From assembly GCA_902728285.1 (NCBI GenBank), contig CACVBU010000590.1, positions 554,828 through 618,827 on the forward strand: a DNA stretch of 64,000 nucleotides, written 5' to 3'. Below, piece after piece: positions 43,901-56,510 of this stretch. The translations under genes and the position numbers were made by a program. The notes under the pieces were generated by a model. The model was given only the letters and a program-made list of their open reading frames with translations, was not told the DNA's origin and searched no databases. This DNA is from Clytia hemisphaerica. Taxonomy: Eukaryota > Cnidaria > Hydrozoa > Leptothecata > Clytiidae. Every line of letters starts with the position of its first letter. Position 1 is the first letter of the stretch.

Positions 43901-46080
43901 TGAGAAGAAAGAAATAATACCAACAGGTTTTTTCAAATAGTCATTTAAATTAGAAAAATGTTAATCACTAATCTACAGTTAATAACACACTTTAATCAAG
44001 TGCATAGAGCCTTCTCAAAATCAAAGGGAGAAATCGTGAATTTTTTCATAAACTTTTTCGTATCCCCCTTAAATGTGTTTGTTAGTTTGTGGCAGTAAGG
44101 AGGTCCCAGTCGCTAAGGTAAGCATTGATTAGAAATTTCAAAGTCACAATATAGACTCTCCTCTTAAATTGTAATTGTTACCAAATTTTATTCCTTTACA
44201 AGTCCCTTAACCCATTTCTGATGATTTTTGTAGCGTACGTTTTATTGGTTTTACTCCAAAACCTTTGGTCCATGTTTTTATTATTCTATTCCCAATATCT
44301 CATAATTTTTTAATCTTATAAATGTAAATGGGCTGCTCGAATAATTGTAGCCTTATCCAAGTTTTTTTGTTTTTATTGATTATCTGACATAAACCAGCGC
44401 AATTGTTAGTTATTTGATATCGTTGTAATGTTTTAATTCCAACACTAGTTCCCAACTATACAGCAGATATCTATGCTACATTATCAATCGTTTTAGAAAG
44501 CTCCATCATCCGACTATTTTGCGAGATGGCATCCGAGAATGGTGTTTGTGTTGAATCAAAAGACTTATTCAATTCAAAGATGGATGGAATGTCAGCATGT
44601 CATCTTCGCCCATAGTTCACAGTGTATGGAACGTAAGCTTTATCGTTACAAAAGGTGAAAGTGAATAACGCAGGTCTACTTATCATTCGATGGAAACTTG
44701 TAGCAATATCTAGGTTCCTAAGGATGGAGGTTAAACCTATGCTCTCGCAACTCTAAATACTACATGTCTTCAGATTTCGAAAAGTTCTTCCACACCCTTT
44801 ACTCAGAACACTTAGTGTTACTGATTTCCCCTTTGAACACTGGACTCCCCGATATACTTTTGACCACCTGAAAAACACGATCACTCATTTCCTTTTTTTT
44901 TTCGCGGCGGACTCTTCTCTGCCCGCCGCTTTCCTCTCTCCTTCTTCCCCTTTCTTGATCGTTGTACCCTCGGTCTTCTAATTTCCGCTGTTGGTCTATT
45001 ATTAATTTTTATCAATCATATATTATCTAAATAATAAGAAGCTCAAATAGCAAAATTAAGAAACATGAGGAAACGAGTCAGGCTAAATCAAAATCTCTCC
45101 ATTTCATAATTTTTTTGCTTTTTAAACTATTAAGCAATTAAAACTTCGCAATGGTAACACGCTTTGGAACCTAAAATGTTACTGAAAGTCACTGGGTTCC
45201 AAATAATTCACAGAAATGAACAAAATGCTTTTAATTAAGAAACATCTAAGAAACGTTTCAGGAAAAAAGATGGTGCTTAAAAACACAAGCCTGCTCAGCA
45301 AAAACTTGTTCTTAAAAAAACGTTAATGCATTGTGTTGCATTGCTTTTTAGTATAATAATGACCGATTTGGGTGGGACTGGAGGCAGCACAAAATGTAAC
45401 AGAAGCTGGCAAAGCCGATGAGACAGGTTAGAGGTGGCAACTTGTCGTGTAATGCAAAAAAAGCCCTCATTGTTCAGAGGCGAAGTATTTGGCTATCCCT
45501 TTTTTGCTCAGGATCTGCTTCCAAATGCACTAGATTTTGTTTTGCAGCTGTTATTTGCAAGTTGGCCCGTTCATGGTCGTGCTGATTGCTCGATTAAGGA
45601 GTCATCAATCCAGCGTTATCAATATGCACGCTAAGGGTCATTCTATAGAATGCCAGTAATTAATTCGTCAATTATTTGTGGCTGTACTTTGACTTCTCAC
45701 GCCCCCTCATTGGACCTTGAATCAACTTAACGTACTCCGTGAAAACAATTTTATGTAACCATCCCCAATCTAGTGGCTGTAGATTGGAGCGACTGAGCGA
45801 AACGATAAGGACAAGTCTTATGTGCAAAATTGAAATACTGTTTTTTTATTTATGTCTTAATCTAGGTTGTTTGGAGTGGTGATGGTTGGAGGCACGGACG
45901 TTCAACAGGAGAGGAAACAGAGCAATTGTTCTTTATCTTTCTCGGTTTGAATAGTACAAATTATAAATACCTGAAAGAAATATTTGTTCATTAGTCAAAT
46001 ATATTTAATCAAGTACGTTTCTCCCTTATGCATTATGTATACAGTGTTTTTCCTTTATTTATTTCTGATTTAAATTTTCA
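40960..46080 (+). other. Long AT-rich stretch without a recognised exon
   Basis: First intron of the candidate plus-strand gene, if that gene is real. One framed piece (43150-43211, LGSTAAKTKTNMNERRISNT, acceptor ATCATCAG, donor CTG|GTAATG) does not match the neighbouring phase. A CT-rich tract lies at 44880-44985. Nothing else stands out. Confidence 0.4.
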
Positions 46081-48849
46081 GGAGCGAGAAACACTAACAG
46101 AAGCAGTTCTTCACTGAACAAATCCAAATCAAAAACTTGTACCAGATTTGGTCAAGAATATTACAAGGGGTACAAGATACGGTAATTGTAGTTGAAAGGT
46201 TTTCCCCCGAATATACTTATGTGAGGATGATGAGCGTGTTATTTGTACTTTCAATTGCCAGAGGACTCAGTCTTTTCAATCTATATTCTTTCGTTTAGAA
46301 TAAAGAAACTTAAAAATGATTGGTGCCTTGCAACAAACATCCACTAAATCTAATGCATTGGAAGATGAAATTAAAAAGAAGCATTAGTACGTGTTGATAT
46401 TAGGATTTGCGCGTTGTCCTCAATGAAGACTTTGCTTCATATTGTATTAATATCAGTTTAATTATAAAAATTGCTACACATGTACATGTCCAAGCATTAG
46501 TCAAACCCAGCCCGGTAGTAATCTTTTGCAGTTCTACTGCTTTTTACAGGCTTTCACTGCACTTGGCTACTCTCTGCTTTACTTCTACCTTTTGTTCTTT
46601 TGTTGTAACTTTTTCTAGGTTTGAGAAGTAGAGTGGTTCGTCACTTCCACGCTGAAAGCTTCTTCTTCTGGGGAAAAGCTTCATTTCCACCTGACTCTCC
46701 ATAGTTGTTAGCAGATTATCATTCCCAAGACATGGCTATGGTCAAGTCTATCGGGTTAGAGTTTGATAAGCAGGACATAAAAAGAACTGATTGACTTACC
46801 AAAGCGATTAATCAAGATGACTGGTACGCTTCTTTATTTTTGTTATAATTGATGCTTAAGGAGGGTTGAATTAGGGCTGTCAAATGCTAATTAGCTTGTT
46901 GAAGAAAACAAGATTGAGCTCTTTTTTGAAGAAGTTAAAAACAGTTCGGCTAAAATTTTTAAAAAGATTGCTATGAAAAGCTGAAATTGTGGTGATTAAC
47001 TTCGCCATCTTGTCCCTAAAAACGTAGTTTTACTGAATTTCAAAAGTCCAAAATAGACATTTCAATAGTAACACCCTATGCTCTTCAAGTCAGCTAAATG
47101 AAAGATCTTCTTTTCTTAAACAATTCTTGTTAGAATGCACACACAAGCCTTCCCAAGGGATTTATTGCCTTTAACAAAAGGCAATTGAAAGTCCAAATTG
47201 AAAAAACCTGTTGATGCTCAAGTGAGAGAAAGGTAATTTTGCCTCTGTGGTTATTTTTTTCATTTAGTAAACCAAATTACATGCAATTTAAAGATTGTTA
47301 TTATTTTTGCAAAATCTTATTTACACATGCATCCTATGAATGTTAGAACATTTTTTATACATTCTAGATTTATTTGTTGGTATTGTTCTATTCAGATAAG
47401 TTAAAAAAAGGGAAAACATCCGATCAAAAACTGCGCTCTAAAGAAAGCAAAAGTGATCTGTTTGGTTATTATTTAATGTGACCGGAGAAACCAATAATAA
47501 GGAATGATCTCATCTGGCAAAGGATTTTACCTTGGTTAGACGATAGCCTCTTCTGAAGGTAATTAGAAATATTTATCCTTTTTCAAGACAGCCTATTACG
47601 TGTTGTTTTCTCTAGATCTCATTATGGAAAAGTTGGCTTTGTTGAAGTTCAGATTGTTTAAAGGAGTCTCTTTTTTCTTTTTTTTCAGCTGTTAAACTCA
47701 GGATAATTGTGGAAAAATATCTTAAAAGGCAACGTTCCATGAAGAGATAGCAATTTTATTAGCGAAATGAGAACTGCTATTAATTTCATCAAGGAAAGAT
47801 CCAAAATTGAGCAAGAATCAAAGAACAAGTAAGAAATAATTTAAGATTATTAGAGGTTGAGGCTTCAATATTCGTTTTACAGATTTGAAGCTTTATTCGA
47901 TTATTGTAGCAGTAAAGCCTGTTTCCAAAGTGTGTTGTAAATGAAATCAGTGTGTTCTGAACCAACTCAACAGCCATATGGAAAGACAAACGATCGATTT
48001 ACAATTGTACAATATGATAACAATATCTACTTCTAGAAACACTAATCCATCCTCCCTTCCATGATTTTCATCTTGTTTTACGTTGAATTTAGGAGTGAAA
48101 CGACTAACGTTCATTCTTAATTTTTTATTTTTTAGTCCCAAATGTAGCAGCAAACTTAAACGCGGACGTTAGTCAAATCAGGCCAAGATCTTTTGACAGT
48201 AATCTCCTAGGTTTGTTGAAAGAAAGCACAACGAGGAGGTGCACGGCGAAAATAGAAACTTTTTAATTGGAAGGCAAAAAAGGTGTGTTGTAGGTAGAAT
48301 TTTGAAAGAGACTGGGTAAGGAGATTTTTCCGAACATTTTACAAATTTTGCTCTAGTTAGCAACATTCTATGGGAAAAGGTTCAGAAAATCGAGAGAGTC
48401 GTTACACTGCCTCACTGCTAATCAGTTAGAATACTTTGAGTTACTTATGTTCTGATATGAAGGTCTTGCATTCCGGCGTCATGCATAATTTTTATTTTGA
48501 TCCTTAAGCTTCAAACTCATTTATTGTTATTACAGATCAAGTCAAGACAAGATTGAGTCCCTAAGGAGCAAGGTTCGTGTTCAAAATACTAGAGGGAGTT
48601 TGAAACAGCGCCATCCGAACTTTTGCATCTCGACCCAACGGTGTTCACAATTTTGACAGCCTTGGACTTGTAGCCAGTATCGAACAAACCGTGTTAGTGA
48701 TACAGACTCCTGATTCTGATGACTTGACGTTTAATGGTGAAAGAGATATTGATTGTGAACTTTCTGATCCTGAAAATGAAGAAAATAGCGATGACGAGGA
48801 AAGTGACGGCGACGCTAGAAAACTTAATTTAAAAAAGTCTTATTAGATA

Positions 48850-51480
48850 AAAAAACGAAATTTTATTTTTTTGTGATTTTCTATATTATTTATTGATTTT
48901 GCTAGTGTATTTCAATCTGAGTGTGAAGTTACCTCTTCGATCAAAATGGATGTATGCTCTCAGGTTGATTTTTGCTCAGAAAGCGGGGTTTAAATTAGAA
49001 AATCGATGTTTTCTGTAAAAGTCCATGACAATTTCAAGAAACCCAAAACGCTATTGAAAAATTACTTTTCCATCAGCTTTTAAATTTGTCATGTTGTGAG
49101 CGATGGACTTACTTTATCAGGACCATTCGGCTTTTTTTGAAATTTCAGCGACTTTCTATACAAACATGTTTCTCGATTCGGACTCGTGTATTGTATGTAC
49201 CTGGCATAAATAGTCAACTAACTAGTGCATACTTCACCGACATGCTACTAAGTTTAAAAAATGTAATATAAATGAAAAAATCAATCAAATTTTCTCGGGA
49301 TAGAAAAACATTTTTAAAATCTTATTACGAGGCCGCCGATTAAATGTTTTTTGACGCCCGACGACCCATATTTTTGGAAAATGCACTGAAATAAAATGGG
49401 AAAGGAAATACTAAAGATTTGATTTCATGTTTCCTACATTTGTTTAAAAGAAATAAGAAAATAGCATTTTAAATTTTACATTAAATTATAGCTTTATTTA
49501 AATACATTGGCCTCAAAGAACAAATTTAGAACAGAAAGAAACTCTAAAAAACTTATTGATTACTCTACTACTAATATTTTTTGCCGCGACCCCACATTAA
49601 AATGCCACCTCTTAAACAACTTTGAATTGGTCTCTCTTAACTTACCATTTTAATTTTTGTCAAAGCAAAACCTTTGTAAATATGTTGTTTTGAGGGATTT
49701 CGATCTGCAATTCAAATTTTATTTGATATCTTGTAACTCAAATTTGTTATCAAAATAAGAAAGACATATGATTTTGTTTCAATTTTCAGGGAATTGTTCT
49801 TCTTTCAATTATGTCACTTTCGGTCAAATTCGTTCCCACCCTTAAACCCTTTTTTGTTATCTCACTTTCTCCTTAGGAGTGCTGGAAATCCTGTAATGCT
49901 CACTGTTAACGAGGGCCCATTTTTTTAATAAAAAAGACAAAATATTTTAAACAACAAGCAAAAATTTAGACTGTGAATTAACAGGGTGCAAAATTTTTTT
50001 GTTTAATCAAGCCAAGGTTCCCGGGTCAACTTTACTTAAAAGTGAATTTCGTAATAGTTTGACTACCTTTTTTACAATGATAAGTTAAATAATTGCACTA
50101 ACATTCGACATGTTTTGAAAGTCTATGATCGATATGATAAAAAAATATACGTGCGTATTTCATTCAGCAGCAAGGGAAATATCTCCCCAAATCGGATACT
50201 TAATCGGGTACGGAGTTGTCGCGGTAAGGATCGCTTTCAGGCTATTTAAAAATCGCGACATGGTTGCAAGTCCCAAAATGTTCTGACTAAGTTTTTTTTT
50301 ATTTTTGTGTCTTTCCCAGGTACAAATTTTCGTCGTCAGTCAGGGCCAAATTGACACACGGGTCATTTTTAAACCCGTGCCACATCCCGTCAGCGGCAGG
50401 TATGCTAGTATCCTCTAGATAATCGTAGTTCTATGCCACAAAGGTTTATTATTACTAGAGTTTGCGATCGACTATATAAGGTTAGTAGTGTCCTCCTGAT
50501 TTGCTATTGTATGTATGTGGTTTCAACATAGTTGCCAAGTATCGATGCGATGAACCACGGTTATATGATTGTTTTCCGAATTGATGTTAGAAAAGATAAA
50601 GTCACGTTGGACATCAAATGGAAGCTTTTAATCTTAAGGTACCGTTTTTTTTTCAAAAACATCCCCAGATGAGAAAAGAAAGTCCTCTGAGACAACTGTA
50701 AACCCCGAGGGCTTTCAGAAATTTTTTGAAAAAATCGATTTTTGAATTTTGGTATATTCTGATAGCTCATGAAACAAGGATTTCAAAAATGTATAACATG
50801 TTACCTTTTTAATCAGTGGATAGTGAAATAATTGGGTTTTAAGTTTTTGAAATCGGGAAAAATCGGGGAAAATCGGGGAAATATTGTCCCTTCTAATACC
50901 TTCAATGACCACATTCGATGAAACTGCTTAATGCGATTCGCGTGTTTGATATGACTTACTAATATCTGAATTTTTTCTTGTTTCTTTTAAATCTTATTTG
51001 AATCGGGGAAATCCGATTACCAATGATTCCAGCGTTAGTCTCTGAACGCCCCAGCTAAATTTCGACGCCCTGCCGGGCTGGCGCACCCTAATAGCCCTAT
51101 ATATTGCTGACTCTGCGCAAACATAACGCGCCAAAAAGAAGAGTATAAGGGGGGGACAGTGACCTGACAACAGAGACTGAACTGAGAGATGAGGGAAGGT
51201 GTCGGTTAAATTGTAAATGACTACCAAGGCGAAAGTTTTTTCAAACTGCGGAAACGTTTAGACGGGGGTATGGTGGTTCCATTTGACGGGGGTTCTGTTA
51301 TTATCAGTTAGTAGGGTCAGGGGTGATAGTAACGGATTGTCACTGTGTCGGTGCTCTCGGCGCCCCTGGCCCGCAGGGTTGCTAGTAACGGCTCGAATTC
51401 GTCGGTTAAAAAAGGGTACTTTACCCTTCTTATAATAAAACCCCGTTCTTTTTTGTCTTCTTAAGTATTTACCAATTTTT
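48850..51480. other. No gene recognised
   Basis: AT-rich sequence with chance open frames. A short AATCGGGGAA tandem run occurs at 50850-50882. Confidence 0.45.
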
Positions 51481-51483
51481 GTT

Positions 51484-51575
51484 TGCTGGCGAGTGCTGGC
51501 TCAACGATAGCGCGCTGGATTCTGATCAAGCTTATTTCATTGATGGGTTCGAATCCGGGTCTGTCGATATTTGGA
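51484..51575 (+). repeat. tRNA-like sequence, probable SINE head
   Basis: TGGCTCAACGATAG resembles an RNA polymerase III A box, and GGGTTCGAATCC, about 45 bp downstream, matches the B box well. The T-arm stem pairs poorly and there is no clean cloverleaf, so this looks like a tRNA-derived SINE promoter, not a working tRNA. A purine-rich body with repeated AGAAA/GTAGAAA follows to about 51720. Confidence 0.45.
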
Positions 51576-51729
51576 GAAAGTTTGAAAATATAGAAAAGTT
51601 AGTAGTAGAAATCAGCAGAAAACAAGTCTCAGAAAGTCAGAAAATAGAAAAGACTAGGAGATAGAATGGAAGATAGGAAGTAGAGAAAGTAGAAAAAATC
51701 CTGGAGAGTCATTTACAATCTACACACGA

Positions 51730-53110
51730 CCATGAGGGAAAGGAACAAACTGATTATTTTAACCGGTGAGTGATCATAAGATAACACTTTTTTGCTTCTC
51801 TATAAGTCTATAAGTATAAGTTAGTAAGTCATAAGTTGTTGATCATCATATGACAGCCCTTCTTTAATGTTTAAGTCTATTTTGTTTGTGCTTTGACAAA
51901 GTGTTAATATTTACATCAACCTCATGTATATTTTTTTAAATTATTAACAAAGTCAAGTCGAAGAACCAAAACAATTAATCTGTCAATGAGAAAACTTGAA
52001 TGAAAATATTATAAAGCTTTCAGCTAAAGTTTTTTTTCTTTATAAACTTTATAGGTGTATATGATGATCGATGGTGGCGTGAACAGTGATACATAGGAGA
52101 AGGAGAACGAGGTTGTACAATGATTAAAACTCCAATGCGCAGTGTCCCAGTCCAAAAGAAAATTATGCACAATCTTGTTGCATTTCCTACCTTCTTTGTA
52201 AATGGACACAATATGACATGAAATTAATGTGCCGAGAATGATATAAAATATGACAGTCACAATCATCAACAAAAGCTAATAGGAGGCTGGAAGTCACAAC
52301 ACGTGGTAGTCTGGAAATATTGAAGTAGTGATGAGATTACAGGATTATCTATCAATAATACAGAATGTTAATTGAAAGTTTGCTTACTCATAGAAAGTAG
52401 AAAAACATAAACTGTTGATAGCCGAACTGATATTTTCTTAGACTTTACTTTCATGAAAATTGAATTGTGAGATTGGTATATTCACCTGCATCCCACTGAC
52501 TTACATGGAAATTCTAGAAAAATGAAACTTTGGTATTACTTGGAAAACAAAGACTACTAATATTTGAGAAAAACTCTCCAAATATTTTTGTGTGCACTAA
52601 ATGGATTTCGAACAAAAAATGCAACTTTGTCAGGGCATAGCTATCATGAAAAGCATCTGGAAAATTGTTAATCAGTGATTCTATCCAAGATATTAACATA
52701 TTAACATAAATATTATACTTCCACTTTCAAGTCTTAGCACCTTACACTTAGAAAAAATCTGTGCACAAAGTCTTAGCCCACTTTTTCCTTTCCTTTTTCT
52801 TTTTAGAAATTTTGTGTCCCATAATTCATATCCTGCTTACACTTCTTATCTCTTGCATTATTCTGAGTTCATCAATAATGGAAGGCGTTTATTTTATTTT
52901 ATTTGTATTCATAAAACTTTTACTTCTTACATTATTCATTTTCAATCACTTTTTCTTATTAGTACTATAGCCTAGTCCCTTGTTAACTCTGCTCTAGTAT
53001 TATTTTCTTCCCTTAATTTATAACTGTACACATAACAATATATTTATTTAATTTTATATGTGGGCCTCTTGGGCTCACACCTACTGCTACTTACTAAATA
53101 ATAGATAGAT
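51730..53110. other. No gene recognised
   Basis: Open frames here (for example a very hydrophobic one at 52761-52970) have the composition expected of AT-rich DNA and no splice framing. Confidence 0.4.
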
Positions 53111-53112
53111 CA

Positions 53113-53417
53113 CGTTCCAACTTTAGACATCTGCACTCTGTGGAAGCATAGAAAAAATGAAAAAAATTTGAATTGGGAAAACTTCTGTTCATTACAGTTA
53201 GTCATCAAACTAAAATAATTGAGAGCAGGCTAGAAGGATACCTGTAGTTTAACACATATTTTTTAGTAGATTGACATGGGCCATGACTTTAGAGGATTTA
53301 TTATACATTTATAAAGCCATTTATATTGATTTTAAGGATCCAGAATTTAAATCAATTTGAAGAAATTCTCATTTCAATATGGCTTCCACAGAGTGCAGAT
53401 GTCTTGAATTTGGAACT
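53113..53417. mobile_element. Inverted-repeat element, AGACATCTGCACTCTGTGGAAGC ends
   Basis: Left end GTTCCAACTTTAGACATCTG then CACTCTGTGGAAGC; the right end is its reverse complement (GCTTCCACAGAGTGCAGATG then TCTTGAATTTGGAAC). The arms are about 37 bp with three or four mismatches. No coding content. Confidence 0.75.
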
Positions 53418-53419
53418 TT

Positions 53420-56205
53420 GGATGTCAATATCTTAGGATAGATTCGCCGTTGATAACTTTTTTCAAATGTTTTTCATTATAGCTTTTAATGGATTAAGTT
53501 TCATTTTTATGCAGGAATCCCTTAATTTCCACCAAAGCAGCAAATTTATTACTCCAAAAATAAGATACGAATTAAGTATATTTCCCCTTCACTCTGAGCA
53601 TATTATTTTTTTTTATAAAAAATGATTTTCTTTTTTCTTGATCATATAATGGAATTTGTCATTATGTCTAACATCACAGTTTTTATACTTTGGGATTGCA
53701 CTAAGAGATTTCCATAAAATAACAATTATAGACTTTGGGACTAGGCAATTGAGACAAAAGAAAATCCTTTAGAAAGTAAAAACATTATTTAGCTATCATT
53801 AAAATCTTATTTTGTTATGTTAAGACTTTTTTTTTGTTACCTCTAAGACAGTAAAACCTCGGGAAACTATTCAGAGTATATAAACATCCCCACATTGTTT
53901 ATGTTATTACTATATATTCAGAAAGCGTTTAAAAATATCCATAGTATATTCATTGTAATCATGCATCATATCTACTTGTGCTGTGTGTGAAATTAATTCA
54001 AGGTTGTTAGGTACTAGTCAAAATCCTCCTAAGCTCTCTTCTTTCAAAAATTTGATGAAAAATTGCAAATCAGGAGCACTTTGTACTGATTGCATCATGA
54101 ATACATTTCTCTTTCATAAGTATAACGCTTATAAGCATACACAGGCTCAGGTTTTGGTGACAAAGGGGTAGGCACCTAATTATAAAAAAGAAACATGTAA
54201 CAAATTAAATTATAAAAAAACACTACTCGACTTCATCCACTTTTTGATCAAAATATTTGGCATTAACTGCTGACCTCTTTGTTTACATTGTTTTGATGGA
54301 CCATTGCGTTTCAATTGAATGTTGTTCATTTTTCAACCATCATTGGACACCCAATTAGGTAAAAAAAGTTGCGACGGCCCAACTTGCTTACGGGGTATGG
54401 ATTTTAAGAAAAAAGGTAGCTTATTTTTTTTTTTAACATTATCTAGGGGCGCATTAGATAATTTCACGGTGATGAACTCAACCAAAGTTCGAATGACACT
54501 GTCTGGATGTTAGAAATAAATTGCATTCTCAGAGAGTATATTTGTGTTGTTTGGCAGGTCGATTTGTTAAAATTGTCTCCACAAATCTTAAACTATAACA
54601 TAAAAAAGATTTAATTGATACACTAGGAAATTTCCCACAAATATTAATTTAATTTAATAAAACTTTTTCTGGTTTCTAGTCCTGTTGTGTCATCTTTTTC
54701 ATCTACCCTATTGTCCAACAAAAATTTAGTCATCTCAGTCTCAAGCCAGTTCTTATTTTGTCCACTTTGAGCCTCGTTGTTCTTACAAAAAAAAAGTGTA
54801 ATATTAGAAGGGCTCAATTTTAAGATTTTCTCCCAGTCCACACCTCTAGACCTCTATTTACCAATTGCTGTAATACTTTTTTCCTAAAAATACTATTTTT
54901 TTCTTCATTATTTTAGATTTTTGTATATTGTAGTCTTTGTAGGGGGGGGGGATGGGGAACTATGTGCCTTATCTTTACTTTATAAATAGATAGATGTGTG
55001 TCCCAAAGAAAATATTTCAAATCATAATCGAATGACACGGTAAATGTCTAGAATTCCTACCCTAAGTGACATAACGAATACCCTATGACACCATTATCCG
55101 ATACAGAATAAAGTGTGTAATGAATATAAATTTGAGGTCAAGAATAGAACGAAATATTACTTTTAATGCTATGTTTATGTTTATGTCATATCATGAAGAA
55201 CAATTGAAATGTCCTATGGTTATAAAATATAATGTTTTACAAATGTCAGGTTTAATCAAAACTACTAATTTAAATATTATCATCGTATACCTTAGGGTTT
55301 TGTCCTAATCCTCTAAATCAAGTTCCCACCAAAATTTTCCCTCGTCTGCCAAAGTTTAATTGTTTTTTGATTTGCCATTTCTACGCCACCTAGAGGTTTA
55401 AATTTTTAGCATCCGCCAAACTATATTCGCGCCAAATTTAAATTATTGAAACAAAAGAAACTAGTTTGCTCAGCTTTCCTTCTAGGTGCGCGAACGAGCA
55501 ATATACCCTTTTTTTGAGAAAAAATATATATTTAAATACGAAAAAAGTATACAGCTCTATTTAAAATATCGAGCACTACCAAGAAAGAAGATTCTCTTCA
55601 TTATTTAAAAATAGTATAAATTAATATGAAAAATAGCAGTATAACTAATCTAATGGACCAATCAGAATCAAACTCATTTACTATCGCTGTCAGGATCAAA
55701 ATCACCTTTTCGAAATTTGAATAGATTATTCTGATTTAAATTCTGCTTGCGTCAGCATATATGCAATGCAAAGAATACAATATAATATTCCTATTTATGA
55801 CCTTGATAGAAGCGTGTATAAACTGTAAATACAAACTTGGCAAAAAACAATCGCTTAACATGAAATAATAGTATAATTTGAAAAAAGAACTATAGACTAA
55901 TTTAACGAGTACAACAAAAGCACGAAAGAAAGAATTTTTCTTGACTTTAGTGAAACTATCATAGCTTAATTAATGAATCACCTACCTAAATAATGTGAAA
56001 TATTGAGCGATGTTAAAACCTATTGTCCTCGTAAGCTCAGGATGATACGATTTGACGTCGCTCAATATTTTACGTTATTGCCCTCAAAAACACTTAGTAT
56101 AGGCCCATAATATAAAGAGACGATACAAAGGAAGCCAGTCTATAGAGACCCTCATTTTATAAATTTTTAGTACTTTTGCAGGATTAAATCTATTTACAAA
56201 ACTTC
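53420..56205. other. No gene recognised
   Basis: AT-rich region downstream of the second minus-strand gene. It includes a G run at 54942 and a CCCACCAAAATTTT / CGCCAAA motif block at 55320-55435 that resembles the interior of the TACCTTAAGG-family elements but lacks ends. Confidence 0.4.
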
Positions 56206-56510
56206 CTATTCTGTAAATGCCGTTAAAAATTGTACTGCAGCTGAGGGTAGGTGATAGAGGTCATTGTCGTATAATAATTTAACCACGTAAAATTCTGCCT
56301 TACTTCGTTTTTTCCGAATTATGCAGTTCCACGTCAACGATTGTTTCCTGCCAAGTTTATATTCACGGTTTTTAATCTTCTCCAAGAAAATACCTTCAAT
56401 TTTCCGAGGGTATACGTCAGTTAACAAGAATAACCAAAACGAGTCTTGGTGAGAGGGGTCCGCGTATACTGGGACGATCATCCCCTTTTTAATAGCACCT
56501 TTGGAGAGTT
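56206..56510 (-). CDS. C-terminal domain exon with stop codon
   Basis: Encodes ELSKGAIKKGMIVPVYADPS, then HQDSFWLFLLTDVYPRKIEG, IFLEKIKNREYKLGRKQSLT, WNCIIRKKRSKAEFYVVKLL and an end LPSAAVQFLTAFTE. The alternation of strands around FWLFLLTDV, GIFLEKI and FYVVKLL suggests a small beta-barrel of the Tudor/chromo type, but this is only a guess from pattern. Confidence 0.6.

Larger units (their letters stand above)
39203..48846 (+). pseudogene. Candidate multi-exon gene, apparently decayed
   Basis: Exon 39203-39275 starts with ATG (MAENNDGEQQCSSQPSPSKR, then PRKT), donor ACAA|GTAAGT, phase 1. Exon 46082-46181 fits that phase (RARNTNRSSSLNKSKSK, FGQEYYKGYKIR), acceptor ATTTTCAG. Further pieces follow with good borders but internal stops or shifts: 46300-46388 (RIKKLKNDWCL, then QTSTKSNALEDEIKKKH one frame over), 47396-47558 (KLKKGKTSDQKLRSKESKSD, an in-frame TGA, then RNDLIWQRILPWLDDSLF), 47689-47828 (VKLRIIVEKYLK, then MRTAINFIKERSKIEQESKN), 48136 onward (NPKCSSKLKRGR) and a terminal acidic exon 48536-48846 (IEQTVLVIQTPDSDDLTFNG ... 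DDEESDGD, TAG). The product would be basic at the start, helical in the middle and acidic at the end. I do not recognise it. The exon chain is an inference from phase and composition. Confidence 0.4.

Noticed and set aside
43669-43917. 82-codon plus-strand frame (MLKAQSCQRILGFAEEEYLG)
   Set aside because: Preceded by a lysine run and not framed by splice sites consistent with the neighbouring exons; possibly gene debris but unsupported.
52761-52970. Very hydrophobic open frame that could be a membrane protein
   Set aside because: Composition is what T-rich DNA gives by chance; no partner exons or start context.
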